Shown piece by piece: positions 1-5,372 of a stretch of DNA of 7,064 nucleotides. A program made the position numbers and the translations under genes. Under the pieces are notes generated by a model. The model saw nothing but the letters and a program-made list of their open reading frames with translations, made no database searches and was not told the DNA's origin. The DNA is taken from the NCBI GenBank assembly GCA_001304035.1, contig LJUD01000164.1, forward strand, positions 1-7,064. The letters run 5' to 3'. Origin of the DNA: a bacterium SM23_31 (lineage in GTDB: Bacteria > SM23-31). Within the stretch, counting starts at the first letter, position 1; the number at the start of each line of letters is the position of its first letter.

Positions 1-58
1 ACGCTCATTCCGCATTCCCTGCACAATCCCCACCCCATAATACCATATTCCCGTAGCT
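1..58. repeat. C-rich low-complexity stretch with heptamer-like CATTCC units
   Basis: The first 60 bases contain 25 C and only 5 G, unlike anything else in the window. The segment starts with near-heptameric units (CATTCCG then CATTCCC) and continues as irregular CCCC/CACCCC blocks. All three forward frames hit a stop by base 90, and none shows propeller-like sequence. One frame reads HSAFPAQSPP, which resembles the HSAFRIP-like translations of degenerate intergenic heptamer repeats seen in many FCB and other genomes (recollection, not a search). I infer that this is the edge of such a repeat or of an inserted element that interrupts the gene starting near base 62. The window edge prevents seeing its full extent. 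Confidence 0.35.
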
Positions 59-61
59 TAA

Positions 62-763
62 TTCAAAACCTATTTTGCGACACGAACTAAAAATTGCGCG
101 GATACTATAGTTTTATACGAAAACGAGAATACGGTAAAACCGATATTGCACACGATAATGCCGGGCACAGGCACCACAGGTATGCCGGAAGAATATTTTG
201 GTACAATACAGTGGGCATTAACTCCTGAACGAAGAGTTATGTATGTGTCCCCCCATGAAGATGAACACAACGAACAGGAAACTTCACGTTTTACTATTCA
301 TGTAATTTCACTCGATACATTTGAAGATTTCAAAATATATCAAGAATATACGCCGGTCTTAGTTCCTGAAGATTTTAAAGAGACATTCATTAATTCTGAA
401 AAAGACGACATCAAGAGGAGGGCGCAAAGAGACAGAATCTCTGCTATCGTCATGAGCAACTACGAAAAGAATGTAAGTATATATAAGGCGCTAAAGTATT
501 TTCCTTCTATTTACATCGTCCGTATGGATCGAAATTATGCATTTTTGTTTACTGCAGACAGAACGAATAAAACTCGAATGAGAAGTGAAAATCTATTCGC
601 CTATGTAGTCGACCTGAACACCGGCGAAAGTACTTCTGTAGCTAAATTTACTTTTATTCCGTACGTAATTATGAACGGATATGCATACTGGATTAGGAGC
701 GGTCGTGACATTTTCCCTACCATCGAAAAGTACAAAATAGACCCGGCAGTGTATGGGAAGTGA
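62..763 (+). pseudogene. 5'-truncated 6-bladed beta-propeller lipoprotein remnant
   Basis: The open frame begins right after a stop at 59-61 and encodes about 233 residues. It aligns along its whole length with the C-terminal part of the intact paralogue at 2077-3312. Matched landmarks include TIVLYENEN against DLFVYENSD, HVISLDTFEDF against HILSLDTFQET, a basic linker, and the shared ending EKYKIDPAVYGK. Homology clearly extends upstream of the first possible start (TTG at 146), so that start is unlikely to be real. There is no good Shine-Dalgarno sequence before it. The signal peptide, lipobox and first propeller blades (roughly 170 residues) are absent, and the bases before 59 do not continue the protein in any frame. 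I read it as a decayed or interrupted copy. A frameshift or assembly join near base 60 is the alternative. Confidence 0.65.
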
Positions 764-764
764 T
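722..764 (+). repeat. Conserved 3' tail repeat, copy 1
   Basis: This 43-bp block encodes IEKYKIDPAVYGK, the TGA stop and the following T. It matches copy 2 (1955-1997) at 42 of 43 positions, the only difference being GCA versus GCG for alanine. The flanking coding sequence is far more diverged. Confidence 0.9.
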
Positions 765-784
765 GTTAAGCAGGTTAAATTTTT

Positions 785-791
785 AAGGAGG
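785..791 (+). promoter_or_regulatory. Strong Shine-Dalgarno for the lipoprotein gene at 800
   Basis: AAGGAGG lies 8 bases before the ATG at 800. An earlier ATG at 795 reads only ATG AAA TGA, so this site supports 800 as the real start. Confidence 0.85.
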
Positions 792-799
792 ACAATGAA

Positions 800-1996
800 A
801 TGAAAATCTCTCGTGTTTCAATTCTCGTTCTTTTATTGTTCTTTAATTGCAGTTCTGATATTGATGTTCCGACTGTTGAAATGCCGCCGCTGACTGATGT
901 TCTTACATTCGAAGTGTCGTTCGGGGATGAAAAAACCATTGATAAAGATGAGTTTCTACTGGCAAAACCAAGAAGTATGGACGTCAATATAAAAGGCGAC
1001 ATTTATGTTTTCGACGAATGGAAGTTTAAAATCTTCGACAACAAAGGAAGACCGAAGAAAATATTCGGTGGTTATGGCCAGGGGACCCAGGAATTTAGTA
1101 AAATTGTAGAACACATTGAAATTTCACCTGAAGGATTTCTTACTGTATTGGAACGCGGATATTACAATTTATTTTCACCGGATAACAGCTTTATTGAAAA
1201 AAAGAATATGGCTTTTGATGAAACACTCATACAGATTAAAAATGAATATAATGTAGTTTTCGATCGAAGATGCCAGATCAGCGCCCTGAATGAACAGGAA
1301 TTTATAATTCAGGCAAGTACTGTTTCTATGATGAACTTCCAAAAACTCGAGAAAGAAAAAGACTTTGATTATCTGTTTTATGTGAATTCCGGTAATATAA
1401 AAATTCTGGCTAAATATGATATTGTTAATACCGTTATTACCATTGAAGGCGGAGGGGGCAGCTTCACCTCTCAAGACAGAGATATTGGCAGACTGGTTTA
1501 TTCACTTTTGCCGGATAAAAGAGTTGCCTATTCAAACTCGGCTATTGATATCGATATAAAAAATAATGAAGGTGTTCTGACATTATATACAGTTGATCTG
1601 GGAGGTCTTGAAAAAAGAGAAATTTATTATAAATACACTCCTCAGAAAATCCCGCAATCAATTATTGATCGTTTTGAAAGCCGTGGAAAAAATCATGATA
1701 AGAGAGTTGCAAATATGTTAAGAGAACATATGTATCTGCCTCCTTTTAACCGTCTTATCACAGATGGGAAATACATTATCCTTGGAATCCTAATACGTGA
1801 AGAAGATGGGGGTGTTAAAGATGGGGAAATTTGTGTAATACTCGATTCGGAAAATGGGAAAACACTTCAAAAAGCCATATTTCCATCTATGTCAGGAATT
1901 TTTAATAATGGATATTATTATAACTTAAAAGTATCAGCAGACGAATTCCCCGTCATCGAAAAGTACAAAATAGACCCGGCGGTGTATGGGAAGTGA
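800..1996 (+). CDS. 6-bladed beta-propeller lipoprotein (paralogue A)
   Basis: This 398-residue protein has a short basic N-terminus, a hydrophobic stretch at residues 5-15 and a lipobox-like FFNC with Cys17, followed by SSDID. Asn at the -1 position is atypical of the classical lipobox, but the same FFNCSSDID occurs in the paralogue at 2077-3312, supporting lipidation. The body begins with a propeller blade (about residues 52-100): LAKPRSMDVNIKGDIYVFDE, then FKIFDNKG, then GQGTQEF at 93-99, a variant of the GQGPGEF motif typical of the 6-bladed beta-propeller family (PF17170 type). It ends in the shared tail EKYKIDPAVYGK. It is probably exported by Sec and anchored in the outer membrane. Ligand and role are unknown: propellers of this class carry no recognisable catalytic motif here. 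It lies 36 bp after the remnant at 62-763 and 80 bp before paralogue B, so co-transcription is plausible. Confidence 0.88.
   Translation: MKISRVSILVLLLFFNCSSDIDVPTVEMPPLTDVLTFEVSFGDEKTIDKDEFLLAKPRSMDVNIKGDIYVFDEWKFKIFDNKGRPKKIFGGYGQGTQEFSKIVEHIEISPEGFLTVLERGYYNLFSPDNSFIEKKNMAFDETLIQIKNEYNVVFDRRCQISALNEQEFIIQASTVSMMNFQKLEKEKDFDYLFYVNSGNIKILAKYDIVNTVITIEGGGGSFTSQDRDIGRLVYSLLPDKRVAYSNSAIDIDIKNNEGVLTLYTVDLGGLEKREIYYKYTPQKIPQSIIDRFESRGKNHDKRVANMLREHMYLPPFNRLITDGKYIILGILIREEDGGVKDGEICVILDSENGKTLQKAIFPSMSGIFNNGYYYNLKVSADEFPVIEKYKIDPAVYGK
842..869 (+). repeat. Conserved 5' lipobox repeat, copy A
   Basis: These 28 bp, coding across FNCSSDIDV, are identical base for base to 2143-2170 in the next paralogue. 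Similarity continues for 12 more bases with two mismatches, then falls away. The upstream signal-peptide sequences differ in length and sequence, so identity is concentrated at the lipidation site. Confidence 0.88.
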
Positions 1997-1997
1997 T
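1955..1997 (+). repeat. Conserved 3' tail repeat, copy 2
   Basis: This 43-bp block encodes IEKYKIDPAVYGK plus TGA and the next T. It differs from copy 1 at one synonymous position. The GC-rich core gacccggcggtgtatggg stands out against the AT-rich gene body. Confidence 0.9.
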
Positions 1998-2017
1998 AGA
2001 AAAAATAGATTAAACAC

Positions 2018-2041
2018 TCTTTGTATCAATCAAAGAATTTT
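2018..2041 (+). terminator. Possible weak intergenic hairpin
   Basis: TCTTTG (2018-2023) and CAAAGA (2031-2036) form a perfect 6-bp stem with a 7-base loop, followed by A then TTTT. The stem is AT-rich and weak, so it would at most attenuate read-through from paralogue A into paralogue B. It may also be chance. Confidence 0.25.
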
Positions 2042-2076
2042 GACATTCCAGTATAAAAAAATTACGGGGTGTTATC

Positions 2077-3312
2077 ATGAAGGCACAACTATACTTCATA
2101 AAATGCATATCGTTTATTTACCTGTCTTTTTTTCTTTGGTTTTTTAATTGCAGTTCTGATATTGATGTTCAGACTGTGGAAGTTGAGCCATTGACCAATG
2201 TGCTGACGTTGGAATGGACTTTTGGCGGGGAGTATGATACCCACAAGGAAGAATACCTGCTGGCGGAGCCGCGGGGTATTGCAGCGAACGATAAAGGAGA
2301 TATTTTTATTGGGGATGAACTTAGTATAAAGGTATTTGATAAAAACGGCAATGAAAAAAGAATTATCGGTAGACGAGGTCAGGGACCGGGAGAATTTACA
2401 AGTTTTATGGGTATTGCCTGGCCAAAACTTTATATTAGTCCGGAAGGATTTTTTACAGTTTTGGAACAAAGCGATACCTACCATGTATTCTCTCCGGAAT
2501 ATCTATTTCTTATCAAGAGGAATTTACGCAATAACCTAAAATTAAAATCATTGTTTGAGGATTTCAATTTATTTCCAGATCCAAGAGTCAATGATTTGAT
2601 TTCAGTAAATGAAAACGAAATAATTTTCACCATAAGTACTGACGATGAAAATAAAAGAAGGGGACTCGATGCTCAGCGGTACGATTTATTTGTTTATGAA
2701 AATTCAGATACTATGTTTGCTATAAAAAAATTACTAAGCACAAGCTTTATACCTTTACCTCGTGGTGGTATGGGTTCTAATGACTTTAGATGGTATTTAT
2801 TGCCGGATCGCAGATTGATTTACACACACAACGGTTACGATAAACAAATGAATAAGTCGGAATCACGCTATATTTTGCATATACTTTCTCTTGATACGTT
2901 TCAAGAAACACACATTTCGCACACCTATATTCCAATTGCCTTCTCTGATTCACTTATAAATTCTTTTAACTGGGACAGAACCCCGGAGGAGAAAAGAGAT
3001 GCCAAAATCATCAGGGAACACTATAAAAAAGTAAAATACTTTGATCCAATACAAAAAATAATTGCTGACGATAATTATGTTTTCGTTTTCACCTATCAAA
3101 AGAATGACAAAGGAGAATTTCTTTGTGATATAATAGATACTACCACTGAAAGATATTTACGATCAGTTTATTTTCCTCAATGGGTAGCACGTTTTAGTTA
3201 CCTCGACCAAATAACAATTAAAGTTGGTTATGTTTACCGGATGAAAGCACCAAGAGATGAGTTCGCTGAAGTACACAAATACAAAATCGACCCGGCGGTG
3301 TATGGGAAGTGA
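2077..3312 (+). CDS. 6-bladed beta-propeller lipoprotein (paralogue B)
   Basis: This 411-residue protein has a longer signal peptide than paralogue A, with an aromatic-rich hydrophobic run at residues 11-23 and lipidation-type FFNC at Cys25, followed by SSDID. A canonical first blade follows: LAEPRGIAANDKGDIFIGDE, FDKNGNEKRIIG and GQGPGEF at residues 101-107, the hallmark of the 6-bladed beta-propeller lipoproteins. Later segments match paralogue A (ISPEGFFTVLE, VFSPEYLF) and the remnant at 62-763 (HILSLDTFQE). It ends in HKYKIDPAVYGK. The start at ATG 2077 is preceded by GGGGTG at 2066-2071, a moderate ribosome site 5 bases away. It is likely outer-membrane anchored; the function is not deducible. 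Its similarity to paralogue A is concentrated at both ends, with a diverged centre. Confidence 0.88.
   Translation: MKAQLYFIKCISFIYLSFFLWFFNCSSDIDVQTVEVEPLTNVLTLEWTFGGEYDTHKEEYLLAEPRGIAANDKGDIFIGDELSIKVFDKNGNEKRIIGRRGQGPGEFTSFMGIAWPKLYISPEGFFTVLEQSDTYHVFSPEYLFLIKRNLRNNLKLKSLFEDFNLFPDPRVNDLISVNENEIIFTISTDDENKRRGLDAQRYDLFVYENSDTMFAIKKLLSTSFIPLPRGGMGSNDFRWYLLPDRRLIYTHNGYDKQMNKSESRYILHILSLDTFQETHISHTYIPIAFSDSLINSFNWDRTPEEKRDAKIIREHYKKVKYFDPIQKIIADDNYVFVFTYQKNDKGEFLCDIIDTTTERYLRSVYFPQWVARFSYLDQITIKVGYVYRMKAPRDEFAEVHKYKIDPAVYGK
2143..2170 (+). repeat. Conserved 5' lipobox repeat, copy B
   Basis: The 28 bp are identical to 842-869 in paralogue A and cover the codons for FNCSSDIDV. Confidence 0.88.
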
Positions 3313-3314
3313 TG
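3271..3314 (+). repeat. Conserved 3' tail repeat, copy 3
   Basis: This block encodes VHKYKIDPAVYGK, TGA and two further bases. The first third has diverged from copies 1 and 2, but from 3287 to 3314 it is identical over 28 bp to copy 4 (4492-4519). Confidence 0.88.
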
Positions 3315-3350
3315 GGGATCCATAAAATAAACATCGTATTATATGCTTTA

Positions 3351-3371
3351 AAAAGCCCACACGGGCAATTT
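3351..3371 (+). terminator. Possible weak hairpin between paralogue B and the next gene
   Basis: GCCC (3355-3358) pairs with GGGC (3363-3366) around an ACAC loop, flanked by AAAA upstream and AATTT downstream. The stem is only 4 bp and the T run is short, so it is at best a partial terminator or attenuator. Confidence 0.25.
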
Positions 3372-3400
3372 ATCGATAATACATAATTGGGTTAGGGTAT

Positions 3401-4483
3401 ATGGAAATAAAACACAGATTAATTTACATACTATTACCAGTGTTTCTTATTGCGGGATGTAGCCAGCAGGGTGATAAAACCTATACTGAAGAGGTGATAG
3501 AAGGTATCAGGTACATCCATAACCATGCTCCGCTATGGGGAGATGAGACAAAAGTTGAACTTGAATTTGTAATGCAAATAGGTGACAATGAATCGGAAGA
3601 TGAAAGGTATACTTTTAGGTCTCCCTCATTCGTCTCCGAAGATCGTGATCGGAATATATATATTGTTGAACGCTATCCAAACAACAGAGTCAAGAAATAT
3701 ACTTCCAATGGTATATACCTTAACACTTTTGAAGTAACGGTTTATGATATCGGAATTGATACTGGGCTTGAAAGTATTTGTATCGATAACAACGGCAACC
3801 TTAATGTGTGCATTTCACCACCTATTGCAGGAATGGCATCCGAACTTGTTACTCTCGACCAGACAGGAAAGGAAACAAACCGAATTACTTTTGAATGGAA
3901 ACTTACAACGGAATATTTTGTGCTGAAAAATGGAAATATTGTCAGTGAAGAAAGACGCGATTCCACTCTATTTTCAATGCATGACAAGGATGGAAAATTC
4001 CTTTTTGCGTTTGGGAAACGGAGAATTTATGAAGATAAATCATTTACAGGTCATCGTAATTATTTCACAATTGATAAAGATGATAACATTTATATGGTAT
4101 ACGGAAGTCAAAATCGTCTGGAAAAGTACAACGCTGAGGGAAAACTGCTTTTTAATTCGGACAGAAAACTTGATTATGAAGAGACAATTGAAGGTAAAAT
4201 AAAGTATAATAGACCGGATTATAACAGGTTTTCCAGGAGTATCGGTGTCGACTATAAGGGGCGTATCTGGACTGTTACATATCTGAAACAACCCGATTTC
4301 GAACCTGGAAAAGAATCTGAGGGTATACGAAAATTAGAGATATTTAATTCTGAAGGAATACTTCTTGGTTATACTGATGTTCCGGATTGCTTTGATTTTT
4401 TATTCCACATTTATCAGGATCACATATACTTCACTAACATTGACACTGATTGTGTCTATGTGTATAAAATAGTCGAGAAATAA
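3401..4483 (+). CDS. 6-bladed beta-propeller lipoprotein with frame-truncated C-terminal tail
   Basis: The 360-residue product has a canonical lipoprotein signal, with LIAGC placing the lipidated Cys at residue 20. After it comes IRYIHNHAPLWGDETKVELE (residues 36-55), a lead-in typical of FCB 6-bladed beta-propeller lipoproteins. Blade-like repeats follow: PSFVSEDRDRNIYIVE with VKKYTSNGIYLNTF (75-110), ICIDNNGNLNV (126-136), FTIDKDDNIYMVY with LEKYNAEGKLL (222-250) and IGVDYKGRIWTV (281-292). This is a different subfamily from the three genes upstream, which share FNCSSDID. A TTAGGG-like ribosome site precedes ATG 3401. The protein ends VYKIVEK at a TAA. Just beyond, in the +1 frame, lies an intact coding copy of KYVFDPAVYGK-stop, so the gene probably once carried the same tail as its neighbours and lost it through the 4-bp duplication at 4478-4485. 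Since the propeller itself looks complete, the protein is likely still functional. Confidence 0.85.
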   Translation: MEIKHRLIYILLPVFLIAGCSQQGDKTYTEEVIEGIRYIHNHAPLWGDETKVELEFVMQIGDNESEDERYTFRSPSFVSEDRDRNIYIVERYPNNRVKKYTSNGIYLNTFEVTVYDIGIDTGLESICIDNNGNLNVCISPPIAGMASELVTLDQTGKETNRITFEWKLTTEYFVLKNGNIVSEERRDSTLFSMHDKDGKFLFAFGKRRIYEDKSFTGHRNYFTIDKDDNIYMVYGSQNRLEKYNAEGKLLFNSDRKLDYEETIEGKIKYNRPDYNRFSRSIGVDYKGRIWTVTYLKQPDFEPGKESEGIRKLEIFNSEGILLGYTDVPDCFDFLFHIYQDHIYFTNIDTDCVYVYKIVEK

Positions 4484-4485
4484 AT
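4478..4485 (+). repeat. AAAT tandem duplication creating a premature stop
   Basis: The sequence reads AAATAAAT. With both copies the frame is GAG AAA TAA (stop). With one copy it reads GAG AAA TAC GTT TTC GAC CCG and continues to the conserved tail and TGA at 4515-4517, giving VEKYVFDPAVYGK, which aligns without gaps to the IEKYKIDPAVYGK of the upstream genes. Confidence 0.7.
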
Positions 4486-4519
4486 ACGTTTTCGACCCGG
4501 CGGTGTATGGGAAGTGATG
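4482..4519 (+). repeat. Conserved 3' tail repeat, copy 4 (outside the reading frame)
   Basis: Bases 4492-4519 are identical over 28 bp to 3287-3314, and the preceding AAATAC also matches, with four differing bases between. Here the block follows the TAA of the gene ending at 4483 and is not translated by it. In its own frame it still reads KYVFDPAVYGK-stop without any change, so displacement must be recent or the DNA itself is under constraint. Confidence 0.9.
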
Positions 4520-4549
4520 TAAAGAATATATATCATAAAAGGTGAGTAA

Positions 4550-4840
4550 ATGGATCTGGTGGTAAAAGTAAAAGAAATCAAAGGTCATTGTCCTGTTTAT
4601 AAGCCGGGTGATACATTCAAACTTGAAGATGGATACCGGCTTGTTACAAAAATACCGCTTTGTATGCATTCTCTCGCATCGTTACTCCCGCATTACAATG
4701 CACTTCGGGTTTCCGAACCGGATAAATGGGGATTGGCTGGAAAGGATGATAAAACCAAAGCATACGTTCAATGCCTGGATGCATCATCATACACTGACGG
4801 TGGTACGGTAATATTCGAAATAAGCAGGATTAACGAGTGA
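4550..4840 (+). CDS. TIGR04076-family small protein
   Basis: This 96-residue protein matches, by recall of its layout, the TIGR04076 family of small proteins of unknown function. It has an N-terminal VKVKEIKGHCPVYKPGDTF segment (Cys14 followed by a KxGD motif), a central PLCMHSLASLLPHYNALR (Cys38), a third cysteine in YVQCLDA (Cys75) and a C-terminal VIFEISRI strand. The three spaced cysteines are the family's usual pattern and may bind metal or be redox active, but this is not established. The length is typical, so it looks complete. AGGTGA at 4540-4545 lies 4 bases before ATG 4550. It starts 66 bp after the last propeller lipoprotein on the same strand, and no terminator is visible between them. 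It has no signal peptide, so it is probably cytoplasmic and functionally unrelated to the lipoproteins. Confidence 0.8.
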   Translation: MDLVVKVKEIKGHCPVYKPGDTFKLEDGYRLVTKIPLCMHSLASLLPHYNALRVSEPDKWGLAGKDDKTKAYVQCLDASSYTDGGTVIFEISRINE

Positions 4841-4847
4841 TAGTATT

Positions 4848-4868
4848 ACGTCAATTTAATATTGACGT
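4848..4868. promoter_or_regulatory. Perfect inverted repeat downstream of the TIGR04076 gene
   Basis: ACGTCAAT (4848-4855) and ATTGACGT (4861-4868) are perfect inverted copies around a TTAAT spacer, starting 7 bases after the stop at 4840. No T run follows on either strand, so it is not a classical intrinsic terminator. It could be a transcript-end hairpin protecting the mRNA, a factor-dependent terminator between converging genes, or a protein-binding palindrome. Confidence 0.5.
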
Positions 4869-4921
4869 GACACAAATGGTTGCATTGCATTTAAAAGGTA
4901 ACACGGTATTTGAATTTAAAG

Positions 4922-5119
4922 TCAAAGTTTTTTAATTATTTCATCAGATATTGAGCTTAATTCACCTATTTTACTTTCAATTTTCTCTAATCTGTTATTC
5001 ATTTCCGTCATGCTCTTGATTACTTCATCAGAATCTTCTCTGACTGCAACAATTATTTCCGCTTTTAATATTCTGATTGTTTCAGTAAAGTAATTCGGAT
5101 TAAATTTGCAATCTTCCAT
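4922..5119 (-). CDS. Small helical/coiled-coil hypothetical protein
   Basis: This 65-residue protein begins MEDCKFNPNYFTET and is almost entirely predicted helix by composition. The C-terminal half (MTEMNNRLEKIESKIGELSSISDEIIKKL, read in pieces) has heptad-spaced hydrophobics (M, L, I, I, L, I, I, L), suggesting a short coiled coil and oligomerisation. I prefer ATG 5119 over the in-frame TTG at 5134 because GGAG at 5129-5132 sits 9 bases before the ATG. No signal peptide or membrane segment is present. It converges with the TIGR04076 gene across an 81-bp gap and is downstream of, and on the same strand as, the large secreted protein gene, but a terminator separates them. I do not recognise a family; the protein resembles small partner or antitoxin-like helical proteins only in general shape. 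Confidence 0.6.
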   Translation of the reverse strand: MEDCKFNPNYFTETIRILKAEIIVAVREDSDEVIKSMTEMNNRLEKIESKIGELSSISDEIIKKL

Positions 5120-5175
5120 TTTCACATACTCCAATAAAATTAATATCCGCGCTTTTTAGAATTTGAGCCTGTATG

Positions 5176-5192
5176 CTAAATATCACTAAATA
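5176..5192. repeat. CTAAATA direct repeat upstream of the small minus-strand gene
   Basis: Two identical 7-mers CTAAATA (5176-5182 and 5186-5192) are spaced by TCA, giving a 10-bp period, about one helical turn. They sit 57-73 bp upstream of the ATG at 5119, in the zone where a promoter would be expected. A regulator site is possible, but in AT-rich DNA such a repeat can be chance. Confidence 0.3.
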
Positions 5193-5283
5193 CATTCAGT
5201 TTTGCAAGTGTTTTTTATCAAATGTAATAGATATAAACAGAGCAGTAAATGGAAGTTACAAAGTTTCGGGGATTGGGAAGTTG

Positions 5284-5342
5284 AAAATAAAAGTCAGAGC
5301 ATGCCTCTTCCGGAAAAAGGCTAACTCACATTAACTCTGACT
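5284..5342 (-). terminator. Intrinsic terminator of the T9SS-exported protein gene
   Basis: Read on the minus strand, AGTCAGAG (5342-5335) pairs perfectly with CTCTGACT (5299-5292) and is followed by TTTATTTTC (5291-5283). The enclosed loop holds a second small stem, GCCT/AGGC (5318-5321 with 5303-5306). The outer stem begins about 30 bases after the stop of the large gene. The 8-bp stem plus U-rich tract fits Rho-independent termination, although the loop is long. Confidence 0.6.
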
Positions 5343-5372
5343 GTCGTTACGGTTGGAAAGTGAAATCCGATT

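Noticed and set aside
146..763. TTG at 146 as the true start of the first gene
   Set aside because: Homology to the paralogues extends about 28 codons upstream, no Shine-Dalgarno sequence is present, and the product would lack the signal peptide all relatives have.
795..803. ATG at 795 as a start for paralogue A
   Set aside because: It reads ATG AAA TGA and terminates at once; ATG 800 with AAGGAGG 8 bases upstream is the functional start.
2040..2068. Promoter with a perfect TTGACA at 2040-2045
   Set aside because: No acceptable -10 box lies 16-18 bases downstream (the TATAAA at 2052 is only 6 bases away), and no Bacteroidetes-type TAnnTTTG element is placed correctly, so the match is probably chance.
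1175..2484. Minus-strand open frames opposite the propeller genes (1175-1474, 2089-2484)
   Set aside because: The plus-strand proteins have signal peptides and family motifs across these spans; the antisense translations show no domain and no ribosome site.
4471..4519. Programmed +1 frameshift to read the displaced tail
   Set aside because: The site AAA TAA A does not resemble known +1 shift sites such as CUU UGA C, and no stimulatory element is evident. A simple AAAT duplication explains the alignment without gaps.
722..4519. Tail repeats as integron attC sites or a CRISPR array
   Set aside because: The blocks lack the paired inverted core sites and long imperfect hairpin of attC, no integrase is in view, and their spacing is gene-length (over 1 kb), not spacer-length.
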